64,000 nucleotides of DNA from Paraburkholderia terricola (GTDB lineage Bacteria > Pseudomonadota > Gammaproteobacteria > Burkholderiales > Burkholderiaceae), in NCBI RefSeq assembly GCF_900142195.1, contig NZ_FRAB01000022.1, positions 37,794-101,793 on the forward strand, given 5' to 3'. Of this stretch, positions 8,960 to 17,947 are shown in pieces. Under the pieces are notes generated by a model. The model was not told the origin of the DNA, ran no database searches, and saw only the letters and a program-made list of their open reading frames with translations. Made by a program: the position numbers and the translations under genes. Position 1 is the first letter of the stretch. The number at the start of each line of letters is the position of its first letter.

Positions 8960-9738
8960 GACCTCACCTCCTGCAACGCCTGGCGAGTCGCGCGCAACAT
9001 CCACAAGACGTCGGCGGCCAGCGCGATAAAACGAAAACCGGCATCGCGATACTGCCTCGCGCTCACGGCGTCCATGGCGAAAATGCCCGCCGCGATGCCG
9101 GCCTTGTCGGCGGCGCTGACGATGCGCGCCATCGCCGCCTGCACGTCGGCGTGCTTCGAATCGCCGAGATGACCGAGGCTCGCGGCCAGGTCGGCCGGTC
9201 CCGCGAACAGGCAATCGACGCCTGGGGTCGCCGCGATCTTTTCCACTTCTTCGAGGCTGCGCGCCGACTCGATCTGCACGATGGTCGAGATCTGCGCATT
9301 CGCCGTCTGCACGTAGTCGCGCCGCATGCCGTAGGCTCCCGCCCGCACCATGCCGGCGACGCCGCGCTGACCGTCGAGCGCCTCGGCGCTCGGATATTGC
9401 GTGAGACGCACGGCATGCGCCGCTTCGTCCGCCGACGCGATATTCGGGAACATCAGCGTGCGCGCGCCGGCATCCAGAACGCGCTTGACGAGCCACGCCT
9501 CGGTGGCCGGCACGCGCACCACCGGCTCGCTCGGCAGATGCGCCGCCGCGATCGCGCGCAATTGCGAAGTAACGTCGCCGCTATCGTTCGGCGCGTGTTC
9601 CATGTCGATCAGCAACCAGTCGAAACCCGCGTGCGCGAGCGCCTCCGCCGCGGCGTCGCTGCCGAGCGACAGCCACAGGCCGAACAGCGGATCGGCTTCC
9701 TTCAACCGTTGCTTGAGGGGATTGGTGAAAGTGCTCAT
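8956..9738 (-). CDS. HpcH/HpaI-type aldolase (2-oxo-acid class II aldolase)
   Basis: A 260-aa TIM-barrel aldolase of the HpcH/HpaI/citrate-lyase family, whose members cleave 4-hydroxy-2-oxo acids to pyruvate plus an aldehyde using a divalent metal. The N-terminal part GLWLSLGS ... FDWLLIDMEHAPND and the later QIESARSLEEVEKI and FAGPADLAASLG blocks match E. coli HpaI, including the metal-ligand Glu and Asp. No homoprotocatechuate pathway genes flank it, so the physiological substrate is unknown. It is the first gene of a two-gene leftward unit with the Sel1-repeat gene. Confidence 0.88.
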   Translation of the reverse strand: MSTFTNPLKQRLKEADPLFGLWLSLGSDAAAEALAHAGFDWLLIDMEHAPNDSGDVTSQLRAIAAAHLPSEPVVRVPATEAWLVKRVLDAGARTLMFPNIASADEAAHAVRLTQYPSAEALDGQRGVAGMVRAGAYGMRRDYVQTANAQISTIVQIESARSLEEVEKIAATPGVDCLFAGPADLAASLGHLGDSKHADVQAAMARIVSAADKAGIAAGIFAMDAVSARQYRDAGFRFIALAADVLWMLRATRQALQEVRS

Positions 9739-9949
9739 CGGCGCGCTCCGTCACGGCGACGGGATACGTCGTGCGGAAAGCGACTCAGGATGCGGGTGAT
9801 GCAGTGCAGGCGAACGCCAGGACTCTCGCGGCCCGGCTGCCTGCTGCGACGCAATGCGGTGACCGGCATGTCTCGCTCCGTATGGTTATCGGAGCGATCA
9901 TACCGTGACAATAACGCGGGGGTTCGGCGTGCGCGATCGGCCTTGGCGC

Positions 9950-10396
9950 TTAATCGCGGACCACGTCGGCCCAGCAATTCGGCGTCTCGTACAGACGCAG
10001 CTTGTGCAGACGCAGATTCACGCCGTAATGCGCGTCGTAGACGTTCGCGAGAATGTCGAACGCGACGGCGGCAAGATTCTCGACAGTAGGGATGCGGTCG
10101 AGCACGACCGTCTTGTGGCCGGCCATCGTTTCCAGAAAGCCGCGCACCTGCGTATCGCCTTCGTAGACGAGGAACGCATGGTCCCACTTGTCGACCAGAT
10201 GCTCGACGGCGAGCGACTTCACATCGGCGAAGTCCATCACCATGCCGCGGTCGGGCGCGCCTTCGGTGTCGACCAGATCGCCTTGCAGCGTGATTTCGAG
10301 CACATAGCGGTGGCCGTGCAGATTACGGCACTGGCTGCGGTGATCGGGGATGCGGTGACCCGCATCGAATTCGAGTTTTCGTGTAATCGTCAGCAC
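9950..10396 (-). CDS. queD: 6-carboxy-5,6,7,8-tetrahydropterin synthase
   Basis: A 148-aa protein of the PTPS/QueD family. It converts 7,8-dihydroneopterin triphosphate to 6-carboxytetrahydropterin, the second step of the 7-deazaguanine (preQ0) pathway for queuosine. Zinc-ligand histidines lie in FDAGHRI (N-terminal) and in the CRNLHGHRY motif. The catalytic Cys precedes the HGH motif. It is the last gene of the leftward queC-queE-queD cluster and starts 6 bp after queE. Confidence 0.94.
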   Translation of the reverse strand: MLTITRKLEFDAGHRIPDHRSQCRNLHGHRYVLEITLQGDLVDTEGAPDRGMVMDFADVKSLAVEHLVDKWDHAFLVYEGDTQVRGFLETMAGHKTVVLDRIPTVENLAAVAFDILANVYDAHYGVNLRLHKLRLYETPNCWADVVRD

Positions 10397-10402
10397 GGCA
10401 AG

Positions 10403-11035
10403 TCAGGGAATGTTCAGATACTTGTGGGTCTGCATCGACAGGCGCCATTGCGGATGGCGTTTGCACCAGTCGATCGCGAGTTTGGTGTTGATGTCGCGCG
10501 ACGGGCCGTCCATGGGCTGGACGAGGAAATACTCGAAGTCGAGCTTCGCATAGTCGGACAGGCGCTGGTTGTCCTGCGGAATCACGACCTTCAGTTCGTT
10601 GCCCTTGGTGACGACGAGCGGCGCGCCGGCTTTCGGGCTCACGCAAATCCAGTCGATGGTCTCGAGCACCGGCAGCGAGCCGTTGGTTTCGATGGCGATT
10701 TCAAAGCCGGCCGCATGCAGCGCGTCGACGAAGGGCGGGTCGATCTGCAGCATCGGCTCGCCGCCGGTGCACACCACGAAGCGCTCGCCCTCGCCTTGCG
10801 GCCACAGGGACGCGATCATTTGCACGAGTTCCTCGGCGCTACGGTATTTGCCGCCGTTCTCGCCATCGGTGCCGACAAAATCGGTATCGCAGAAGCGGCA
10901 CACGGCATCCGCACGATCTTCCTCGCGGCCCGACCACAGATTGCAGCCGGCGAACCGGCAGAACACTGCCGGACGCCCGGCGTTCGTGCCCTCGCCCTGC
11001 AACGTGTAGAAGATTTCCTTGACCGCGTAAGTCAT
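10403..11035 (-). CDS. queE: 7-carboxy-7-deazaguanine synthase (radical SAM)
   Basis: A 210-aa radical-SAM enzyme that contracts 6-carboxytetrahydropterin to 7-carboxy-7-deazaguanine. The cluster-binding cysteines are spaced C-X14-C-X2-C (C-NLWSG...DAV-C-RF-C), not the canonical CX3CX2C. This variant was described structurally for Burkholderia multivorans QueE. The TGGEPM SAM-binding motif lies near residue 90. It sits between queC and queD on the same strand; 138 bp separate it from queC. Confidence 0.95.
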   Translation of the reverse strand: MTYAVKEIFYTLQGEGTNAGRPAVFCRFAGCNLWSGREEDRADAVCRFCDTDFVGTDGENGGKYRSAEELVQMIASLWPQGEGERFVVCTGGEPMLQIDPPFVDALHAAGFEIAIETNGSLPVLETIDWICVSPKAGAPLVVTKGNELKVVIPQDNQRLSDYAKLDFEYFLVQPMDGPSRDINTKLAIDWCKRHPQWRLSMQTHKYLNIP

Positions 11036-11173
11036 GCTGCTTTTTGCCTCGTGTTCCTGAAGATGCTGCCTGTTCGCATGCTGCCGTGGCCAGGCGTAGG
11101 TGCTGCCCAGCGCCCCGTATTCAAGTTCGCCGCGCGGCGTATGCCGGCGTGGGCGTTGAAACCAGACCCGGCC

Positions 11174-11905
11174 TCACACCGGCTCGGTGACCTTTTCGCC
11201 GGCCAGATACGCTTCGTAGCCGCGCTTGCGCAAGCGGCACGCCGGGCATTCGCCGCAACCGAAACCCCACGCATGCAATTCCGCGCGCTCGCCGACGTAG
11301 CATGTATGCGTTTCAACGCGCACCAACTCGACCAGCTCGTCGCCGCCCAGCTCGTGCGCGAGACGCCACGTGTCCGCCTTGTCGAGCCACATGAGCGGCG
11401 TTTCGAGCAGGAAACGCGAGTCCATGCCGAGGTTCAACGCAACCTGCAATGCCTTCATCGTGTCGTCGCGGCAATCGGGATAGCCGGAAAAATCCGTCTC
11501 GCACATTCCGCCGACCAGCACTTGCAAACCGCGCCGATACGCGATGGCCGCGGCAATCGTCATGAACATCAGGTTACGGCCCGGCACGAACGTATTCGGC
11601 AAACCGTTGGCCGTGGCTTCGATCGCGATTTCGCGCGTCATGGCGGTATCGCTGATCGAGCCCAAGACCGACAAGTCGATCATATGATCGTCGCCGAGGC
11701 GCTTCGCCCACGCCGGAAATGCGCGCGCGACGGCCTGACGGAATCCTTCGCGGCATTCAAGTTCGACGCGATGCCGCTGACCGTAATCGAAGCCGAGCGT
11801 CTCGACCGTTTCGTAGCGTTCGAGCGCCCAAGCGAGGCACGTGGCGGAATCCTGGCCGCCGGAAAACAGCACGAGAGCGCTACGTTTAGCGTCTTTGCGG
11901 ATCAC
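11174..11905 (-). CDS. queC: 7-cyano-7-deazaguanine (preQ0) synthase
   Basis: A 243-aa ATP-dependent enzyme that converts 7-carboxy-7-deazaguanine and ammonia to preQ0. The PP-loop motif SGGQDS is at about residues 15-20. The C-terminal zinc-binding cysteines (CYVGE ... GCGECPAC) are present. I chose the GTG at 11905 because the family starts immediately before the SGGQDS loop and an ACGGAG ribosome-binding site lies 8 nt upstream. The frame is open a further 31 codons but without homology. It is the first gene of the leftward queCED cluster. Confidence 0.93.
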   Translation of the reverse strand: MIRKDAKRSALVLFSGGQDSATCLAWALERYETVETLGFDYGQRHRVELECREGFRQAVARAFPAWAKRLGDDHMIDLSVLGSISDTAMTREIAIEATANGLPNTFVPGRNLMFMTIAAAIAYRRGLQVLVGGMCETDFSGYPDCRDDTMKALQVALNLGMDSRFLLETPLMWLDKADTWRLAHELGGDELVELVRVETHTCYVGERAELHAWGFGCGECPACRLRKRGYEAYLAGEKVTEPV

Positions 11906-12287
11906 CGTGAAACTCCGTGAATGATGAGCGCCGCGTCGCGCTGCGCGAGGTGCGCCATGCGAGCAACGCGACGCGTGCCGGCATTGCTGCCGGCCCAAAT
12001 CAGTATAGGCCGCGCCTTCCGCGCGCAGAGTCGCTGGGCGTTATACCGATCGTCGGGCGAAAGCTTTGGTGCCAGTTGCCGATTGTCGCCCTGGCCGCTC
12101 CCATGCCGGGTTGCAGCGCAAAAGGTCCGCCCAGAAACGCCAAAGGACTTGGCTGGCGCAGCGGCACTCAGGCGACCCACTCGCATGCAAGTCCTTGAAC
12201 TGACGCGATTTTATCATGCGACGCCGAATACCGCCGCGCCCGTCTCGGCACACCGCGCGTACAGGCCGAAGCAACGAAAGCCCGTCA
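11906..12287. other. Intergenic region upstream of queC without recognised genes
   Basis: About 380 bp between queC and the terminator of tRNA-Phe. Open frames here lack ribosome-binding sites and family character. It must contain the queC promoter, but no clear -35/-10 pair or riboswitch-like fold was identified by eye. Confidence 0.5.
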
Positions 12288-12328
12288 GAAAAGGAAAAGC
12301 CCCAGGAATCTTGCGATTTCCTGGGGCT
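12288..12328 (-). terminator. Intrinsic terminator of tRNA-Phe
   Basis: Read leftward, AGCCCCAGGAAA pairs with TTCCTGGGGCT around an 8-nt loop (stem 12298-12328), followed by TTTTCCTTTT (12288-12297). It lies 6 bp beyond the encoded CCA end of tRNA-Phe and is a clear rho-independent terminator. Confidence 0.85.
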
Positions 12329-12334
12329 GAATCC

Positions 12335-12410
12335 TGGTGGCCTGGGACGGAATCGAACCATCGACACGCGGATTTTCAATCCGCTGCTCTACCAACTGAG
12401 CTACCGGGCC
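12335..12410 (-). tRNA. tRNA-Phe (anticodon GAA)
   Basis: A 76-nt cloverleaf read leftward: acceptor GGCCCGG/..., D-arm GCTCAGTTGGTAGAGC, anticodon stem-loop GCGGATTGAAAATCCGC with anticodon GAA, T-loop GGTTCGATTCC, and encoded CCA (12335-12337). It lies 97 bp downstream of ntrX on the same strand and may have its own promoter. An intrinsic terminator follows. Confidence 0.97.
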
Positions 12411-12507
12411 AACGAAGAACGAAATGATATCAAAGGGTCAGCAGGCGGGCAAGTCCCTTCTCGAAAAATCTGCCCCGAGCGGCCCTCGCGCCGGCCGCAA
12501 GGGCTAC

Positions 12508-13197
12508 TTATTCCCCTTTGTTCTTGCCGAGATCGACGCCGAGCTGCTTGAGCTTGCGGTACAGGTGCGTGCGCTCCAGACCGGTTTTTTCGGCGACGCG
12601 CGTCATGCTGCCGTTCTCACGTGCGAGGTGATATTCGAAGTACGCGCGCTCGAAGGCGTCGCGCGCGTCGCGCAACGGGATATCGAACGAAATCGAGGCC
12701 GTTTGCGCAGCCAACGCGCCGCTGCCGATACCGTCCGCGGACAGCATCGGCAACGCGGCCGCCGAAGCCACGGCCGAGGCGCTGACCGGCAACATCGGCT
12801 TCGCCGCCGCGCCGCCGGGCGCACTCGCCGCATTGCCACGCGCGAGGCCCTGCTCGACGGCCTTCAGCAGCTTTTGCAACGCGATCGGCTTCTCGAGAAA
12901 ATTGAGCGCGCCGATCTTGGTCGCTTCCACCGCGGTATCGATGGTTGCGTGACCGGACATCATGATCACCGGCATGGTCAGTTGCCCCTGCGCGGCCCAC
13001 TCCTTGAGCAACGTCACGCCGTCGGTGTCGGGCATCCAGATGTCGAGCAGCACCAGATCCGGCGCCTGGCGCAAGCGGAACTCGCGCGCTTCCTGCGCGT
13101 TTTCCGCAGCCTCCACGACATGCCCCTCGTCGCTCAGGATCTCCGAGAGCAATTCCCGGATGCCCATTTCATCATCTACCACCAGGATGGTTGCCAT
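12508..13197 (-). CDS. ntrX: NtrX-like response regulator lacking the AAA+ domain
   Basis: A 229-aa regulator. It has an N-terminal receiver domain (about 1-125) with the phosphoacceptor Asp in LLDIWMPD, the acidic pair VVDDE and Lys in FLEKP. An Ala/Gly/Pro-rich linker (about 130-180) follows, then a C-terminal Fis-type helix-turn-helix (MTRVAEKTGLERTHLYRKLKQLG). NtrX normally carries a sigma-54-interacting AAA+ domain between these parts; here it is absent, so activation of sigma-54 is not expected. The gene abuts ntrY with no spacing (13197/13198) and is its presumed partner. Confidence 0.92.
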   Translation of the reverse strand: MATILVVDDEMGIRELLSEILSDEGHVVEAAENAQEAREFRLRQAPDLVLLDIWMPDTDGVTLLKEWAAQGQLTMPVIMMSGHATIDTAVEATKIGALNFLEKPIALQKLLKAVEQGLARGNAASAPGGAAAKPMLPVSASAVASAAALPMLSADGIGSGALAAQTASISFDIPLRDARDAFERAYFEYHLARENGSMTRVAEKTGLERTHLYRKLKQLGVDLGKNKGE

Positions 13198-15612
13198 TTA
13201 CGCTGCCCTTGTCTGCACTGTTGCTTTTGTCGTTCCCTGCGACGCACCGCCGTGCGCCGGCCGCGACCCTGTTTCGGGCGCCGCGGCATCGTCTGCCAGT
13301 TGAAGGAAGAGAATCGAAATCTGCGCGCCCTCGACCACATCGCCCGCTTTCATCCGGTTGCGAACGTCGATGCGCGCGCCATGTTCGTCGACGATCTTCT
13401 TGACCATCGCAAGACCCAGACCCGTACCTTTGGCCTTGGTCGTGACGTAAGGCTCGAATGCACGGGTGAGGATACGCGTGGGGAAACCGGGTCCGTTATC
13501 CGACACCGTCAGACGCACCGCGACACGTACTTTGCCTTCCGCGTCGGGGTCTCCGTATTCTACTGTCCTCGTTTCGAGCAGCACATGCGGCTGTTCGACG
13601 TCGGCTACCGCATCCTGCGCATTCTGCAGCAGGTTGTGAATCACCTGACGCAATTGCGTCGCATCGCCCCGGATCGCCGGCAACGCCGCGAGTTCGACCT
13701 GAATCGCGCTTTTGCCTTCCTCGATACCGTACAGCGTCAGCACCTCGCTGACCAGTTCGTTCAGTTGCAGATGCGCGAGCACGGCCGGGGGCGTGCGCGC
13801 ATAGTCGCGGAAATTGTCGACCATCTGCTTCATTGCCGCGACCTGGTTGACGATCGTGGTCGCGCCGCGCTTCAACACGTCGGCGTCCGTCGGCGACAGC
13901 TTGTCGGCGAGCTTCATTTGCAGACGCTCCGCGGAAAGCTGGATCGGCGTGAGCGGATTCTTGATCTCGTGCGCGAGGCGGCGCGCGACTTCGCCCCACG
14001 CGATCGAACGCTGCGCGGAGATCACGTCGGAAATGTCGTCGAACACGACCACGTAGCCGGACGTTTGCATGTCTTCCGCGTCGCGGTCGGTGGCGGAGAC
14101 GAGGCGCGCGCCGCGCACGAGCAACGTGAGCGGCTCCGTCTCGCCCGGCACCTGTACCGAGAATTGCTGCTGCCAGTGGCCGCGGTCGTCGTGACCGTCG
14201 CCGCTCGCCGCTTCGCGATCGGCAAAGGCCTTGCGCACCATGCCGCCGAATTCGCTCAACACGCCGATCTGCTCGAGCGCGGAACCCATCACCGTTTGGA
14301 ACGGCTGGCGGAAAATCCGCTCGGCGCCGCGGTTCGCGGTGGTGAGACGGAATTGCCGGTCGAACACGAACACGCCCGCGGTCAGGTTCGCGAGAATGCT
14401 TTCCAGATACGCCTTCGAATGTTCGAGCGCGATGCGGTTGTTTTCGACCGCCGCGCGCGCCTCGGACAACTGCCGCGTCATCGCGTTGAACGATTGCGTG
14501 AGGAAGCCCAATTCGTCGCGCGACTTGATTTCGCGCTTCGGCGTGTAGTCGCCTTCGGTAATTTCCTTCGTGCCCTGCGCAAGCAGGAACAACGGCCGCG
14601 CGAGCTGATTGCCGAGCGCGAGCGCCAGCATCATCGCGATGAAGGTGGCGAGAAACAGCGCGAGCGTGAGCGTGCCGATATACATCTTGCGCAAGCCGGT
14701 GCGCCCCAGCGCCTTCTCCTGATACTCGCGATACGCGCGCTGCACCGCGTCGGCGTTGCGTGCGAGCGATGGCGGCACCGGCTGCGTGAGTTGCAGGAAG
14801 CGTTCAGTGGGCTGCAGCAGCGCCGCGTTCGAATCGGGAATGCGCTGCACGATGCGCAGCCGCAACGCACCCTTGCTGCCATGCGCGCGCGGATCGCCGT
14901 CGACTTCGCCTTCGATCGCCGCATAACCGCGGCCGCGCGCCTGGTCGATCATCAGCGGCGTGGGCAGATCGTTCGGCACGAGCGTCGCGTAATTGCTGGA
15001 GGCTTGCGCGACCACATGCATATCCGGCGTCGCGCCCGACATGCTGCGCGTGGGTTCGACGATCGTCGCGTCCTGCACGCCGAACTGATCACGCAAGCGC
15101 AGGAGCGTGAGCGTGGTGCCGGCCGCGTCCGCGCTCGCCAGCTGTTCGGACATCAAGCGGCCCTTGGTTTGCAGATCGGACAGCGATGCGTCGAGCATGC
15201 CGCGGCCGAGATTCAGGCCCGAGGTCAGGGCGGTTTCAACGTTCACGTCGAACCACGACTCGATACTGCGCGACACGAACTGATACGAGACGACGTAGAT
15301 GATGCCGCCCGGCACCACGCCGACCAGCGCCATGAAGAACGCGAGTTTCGCCAGCAGCCGCGTGCCGAACTTCCCCTTTCGCAGCCGCACGATGATGATG
15401 ATGACGAGCGTCGCCACCACCAGCAGAAAGATCATCGCGACCACGAGGTTCGCGGCATAGAGCCACTGGTAATAGCGGTCGAAGAATTCGGTATTCGCGC
15501 TCGCCGCGGCCAGCAGCACGAGCAGCAGCACGGCGGTCACCGCGACCGTGGACACCAGCACGCGCACGACGACGCTGCTGACACTGGTGGCTCGGCGCAC
15601 TCTATTTAGCAC
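13198..15612 (-). CDS. ntrY: NtrY-like membrane sensor histidine kinase
   Basis: An 804-aa kinase. Two hydrophobic segments lie near residues 15-40 and 50-80, a periplasmic sensor region and another membrane helix near 310-330 follow, then HAMP, a PAS domain (around ILANLTAGVFVFDRQ), the HisKA box with H548 in LAHEIKNPLTP, and HATPase_c with N, DNGPGF and GTGLGLAMV boxes. The Ntr-YX pair responds to nitrogen or redox state in other proteobacteria. It overlaps the DUF4390 start-side gene by 11 bp at 15602-15612 and is followed immediately by ntrX, so rsmB-DUF4390-ntrY-ntrX is one operon. Confidence 0.95.
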   Translation of the reverse strand: MLNRVRRATSVSSVVVRVLVSTVAVTAVLLLVLLAAASANTEFFDRYYQWLYAANLVVAMIFLLVVATLVIIIIVRLRKGKFGTRLLAKLAFFMALVGVVPGGIIYVVSYQFVSRSIESWFDVNVETALTSGLNLGRGMLDASLSDLQTKGRLMSEQLASADAAGTTLTLLRLRDQFGVQDATIVEPTRSMSGATPDMHVVAQASSNYATLVPNDLPTPLMIDQARGRGYAAIEGEVDGDPRAHGSKGALRLRIVQRIPDSNAALLQPTERFLQLTQPVPPSLARNADAVQRAYREYQEKALGRTGLRKMYIGTLTLALFLATFIAMMLALALGNQLARPLFLLAQGTKEITEGDYTPKREIKSRDELGFLTQSFNAMTRQLSEARAAVENNRIALEHSKAYLESILANLTAGVFVFDRQFRLTTANRGAERIFRQPFQTVMGSALEQIGVLSEFGGMVRKAFADREAASGDGHDDRGHWQQQFSVQVPGETEPLTLLVRGARLVSATDRDAEDMQTSGYVVVFDDISDVISAQRSIAWGEVARRLAHEIKNPLTPIQLSAERLQMKLADKLSPTDADVLKRGATTIVNQVAAMKQMVDNFRDYARTPPAVLAHLQLNELVSEVLTLYGIEEGKSAIQVELAALPAIRGDATQLRQVIHNLLQNAQDAVADVEQPHVLLETRTVEYGDPDAEGKVRVAVRLTVSDNGPGFPTRILTRAFEPYVTTKAKGTGLGLAMVKKIVDEHGARIDVRNRMKAGDVVEGAQISILFLQLADDAAAPETGSRPAHGGASQGTTKATVQTRAA

Positions 15613-16201
15613 GTTCGGTCACCGTGAAGGTAAAGCGCTTCCATTCGGACGCGAGGTTCCAGTCGCGGTTGTTCACCGCGTCGATCTGGAACGGCTTGGG
15701 CATCAGCGCGATGTCGAGTTGCATGCGCACCGACGCGGTGTAAGTCTCGCCGACGTTCACCTGATTGCGCTCGATCACATGCCACGACGGAATGTGCTTG
15801 ATCACCGCGAGCGCGTCCTTGAGGGTGGTGAAGCCGAGCTGCAAACCGCCGGACGACACGCTCGACACGCGGTATTCGCGCGTCAGCGGCTGGAACGACA
15901 GGCGGATGCTCTGCGACACGCTCACCGGTTGCTCGTCGAACCAGTACCAGCGCGGCCGGCTTAGTTCGAAGTCGGTCGTGAAGTAAAGCGGAATGCCTTT
16001 ATTGACGGCGTCTTCGAGATTGCTGTTCAAGTCGAAGTCGAAACGCGCGTCGAGGCTCCAGCCGGAGTTGTCAGCTTGCAGCGACGCACGCTGCACCGCG
16101 ATCGAGTCGGCGTGCGCCACGCCCGGTGCGGCCAGCCATACGGCCAGCGCGATCCAGAGCACGGCGGCGAGCCGAAGCGGAAGGAAGCGTTTGATGGTCA
16201 C
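15602..16201 (-). CDS. DUF4390 exported protein
   Basis: A 199-aa protein with a signal peptide (hydrophobic LRLAAVLWIALAVWLA, cleavage near AHA at residue 31) and the conserved DUF4390 body (WSLDARFDFDLN..., GIPLYFTTDFELSRPRWYWFDE). Its function is unknown. The family is almost always located between rsmB and ntrY in Burkholderiales, which suggests a periplasmic role connected with the NtrY sensor. It overlaps rsmB by 4 bp (16198-16201) and ntrY by 11 bp. Confidence 0.92.
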   Translation of the reverse strand: MTIKRFLPLRLAAVLWIALAVWLAAPGVAHADSIAVQRASLQADNSGWSLDARFDFDLNSNLEDAVNKGIPLYFTTDFELSRPRWYWFDEQPVSVSQSIRLSFQPLTREYRVSSVSSGGLQLGFTTLKDALAVIKHIPSWHVIERNQVNVGETYTASVRMQLDIALMPKPFQIDAVNNRDWNLASEWKRFTFTVTERAK

Positions 16202-17637
16202 CGTTTCTGAAAGCGCGCGTAGAAGAATCCGTCGTGGTCTGAGTTCGCGCCGTCGCTCGCTTCAGCGAGTTGTCCGGCATCGGAACCGGCCGATGTATCG
16301 GCGGGCGCGCGAGCGACTGTAGGTAAAAGTTGCCCCGGCGCGTCCAATCGTACCGCATCCTGATACTTGTTTCCAAACCACTGCGCCTGCAATTCGCCTT
16401 CTTCTGGAAAGATCGAACACGTAACGTAGAGCAACTCGCCGCCTGGCTTCACGAGCGGCCAAAGCGCGCCGAGAATGCGGCGCTGTTCGGCGACCAGTGC
16501 GGGAATATCGGATTCGCGGCGCAGCCAGCGGATATCCGGATGACGCCGCACGATGCCCGACGCCGAACACGGCACATCGGCCAGGATGCGATCGAACGGC
16601 TGGTCGATGTCGTCGTGCCATTTTGCCGGCGCGCCCGCGTCGCCGATCCGCACTTCCGCCTCGAGCTTGAGCCGCTGCAGGTTTTCGCCGATGCGGCGCG
16701 CGCGCGAGACGTCGCTTTCGAGCGCCACGAGTTGAAGGTTGGCGAGTTCGAGCAGATGCCCGGTCTTGCCGCCGGGCGCGGCGCACGCGTCGAGCACGCG
16801 CATGCCGTCGCGCACGCCAAGCAGTTGAGCGGCGAGTTGCGCACCGGCGTCCTGCACTGAGACTACACCGTCCTCGAAGCCGGGAATGCGGTCAACCGGC
16901 ATTGGCGCGGCCAGCTTGACGGCGTGGTCGCCGGCTTTGCTCGCCGGAATGTGATGGTCCGCGAGCACTTGCAGGTAGGCGTCCACCGTCGAGCGGCGGG
17001 CGTTCACACGCAGGGTGAGCGGGCCTTGAGTATTGCCGGCCGCGAGCACCGTTTGCCAGGCGTCGGGCCATGCGCGTTTCACTGCCTCGATCCACCACGC
17101 CGGATAGTTCCAGCGCGCGACTTCGTCGGCTTGCGCGGCGTTCAGCAGCGCCTCACGCTCGCGCAAGAAATTGCGCAGCACCGCGTTGACGAGGCCCTTG
17201 GCGAACGCGAATTCGCGACGCGCGCCGATCGCGCTCACCGCCTGGTCGACCACGGTGAACGGGGTGTAGGCGGCGCTCGCTTCGTCGTCGACGAGCAAGG
17301 CCAGCGCGCACGCGAGCACGTGCCCGACGTGCGGCGGCGGCGCTTTCTTCACCAGCTTCGCGATCAGCCATTCGGCGGTTGCGAGACGCCGCATGGTGCG
17401 GTACGCAATGTCCTGCACCGCGCCGCGTGCGGCGGCGGCGCTACCCTCAGGCGCGTTCACGAATACGGATTGCAGCGCGGCGGGCAAAGCCGCGCCGAGA
17501 CGCACGGCGCCGACGGCCTGGCCCGCGCTGTCGAGCGCGAAGGCGAGCGATTCGGGCGCGAGATGCAGCATCGACAAACGGGATTCGCGCGGACGCGCCG
17601 ACGGCGAAGCAGAACGCGAAGAAGATTTTTGGGTCAT
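16198..17637 (-). CDS. rsmB: 16S rRNA (cytosine-967-C5)-methyltransferase
   Basis: A 479-aa protein with an N-terminal NusB-like RNA-binding domain (about 40-180) and a C-terminal Rossmann methyltransferase domain. The SAM motif is DACAAPGGKTGHLLEL. The catalytic cysteines are in ADVPCSASG and in YVTCSIFPEE. The ATG at 17637 (MTQKSSSRS) is chosen because the in-frame extension further upstream is unrelated to the family. The first 25 residues are Ser/Arg-rich. It heads a four-gene operon with DUF4390, ntrY and ntrX. Confidence 0.95.
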   Translation of the reverse strand: MTQKSSSRSASPSARPRESRLSMLHLAPESLAFALDSAGQAVGAVRLGAALPAALQSVFVNAPEGSAAAARGAVQDIAYRTMRRLATAEWLIAKLVKKAPPPHVGHVLACALALLVDDEASAAYTPFTVVDQAVSAIGARREFAFAKGLVNAVLRNFLREREALLNAAQADEVARWNYPAWWIEAVKRAWPDAWQTVLAAGNTQGPLTLRVNARRSTVDAYLQVLADHHIPASKAGDHAVKLAAPMPVDRIPGFEDGVVSVQDAGAQLAAQLLGVRDGMRVLDACAAPGGKTGHLLELANLQLVALESDVSRARRIGENLQRLKLEAEVRIGDAGAPAKWHDDIDQPFDRILADVPCSASGIVRRHPDIRWLRRESDIPALVAEQRRILGALWPLVKPGGELLYVTCSIFPEEGELQAQWFGNKYQDAVRLDAPGQLLPTVARAPADTSAGSDAGQLAEASDGANSDHDGFFYARFQKR

Positions 17638-17878
17638 GAAAAAGGCAAGGGCGGGTAGCGCGGTGCGCGCGACGCAAACAGCGGACATTGTAGCGTGGCG
17701 CGGCAACGGGGCTTGTGCGACGGGGGCTTGGCGGAGCCGAGGGGTGCGTGAAGGAGACGGTCGAGCCCGTACTTAGCGCATACGCCGCGTAGATCGTGCG
17801 GGTTTCGCGATGCCAGGCTCTGCGCGACTTCGCGCGCACGCGGGACGCCGTTGCCGCTCGCGCGATTTTTACTGCCCG

Positions 17879-17905
17879 AAAAAAAGGCGAGCCCGCGGGC
17901 TCGCC
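17879..17905 (-). terminator. Intrinsic terminator downstream of htpX
   Basis: A perfect 20-bp palindrome GGCGAGCCCGCGGGCTCGCC (17886-17905) is followed leftward by seven T residues (17879-17885). It lies about 40 bp after the htpX stop and separates the def-fmt-lysE-htpX stretch from rsmB. The remaining 240 bp up to rsmB show no gene. Confidence 0.9.
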
Positions 17906-17947
17906 CTTCATCGCACCACGTTGACTGCACGCAGCGCTCGTCGCTCG

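Noticed and set aside
12424..15609. A 1061-codon open frame on the plus strand
   Set aside because: It is antisense to ntrX and ntrY, which have full domain structure. The translation is Arg/His/Asp-rich without family character, an artefact of high GC.
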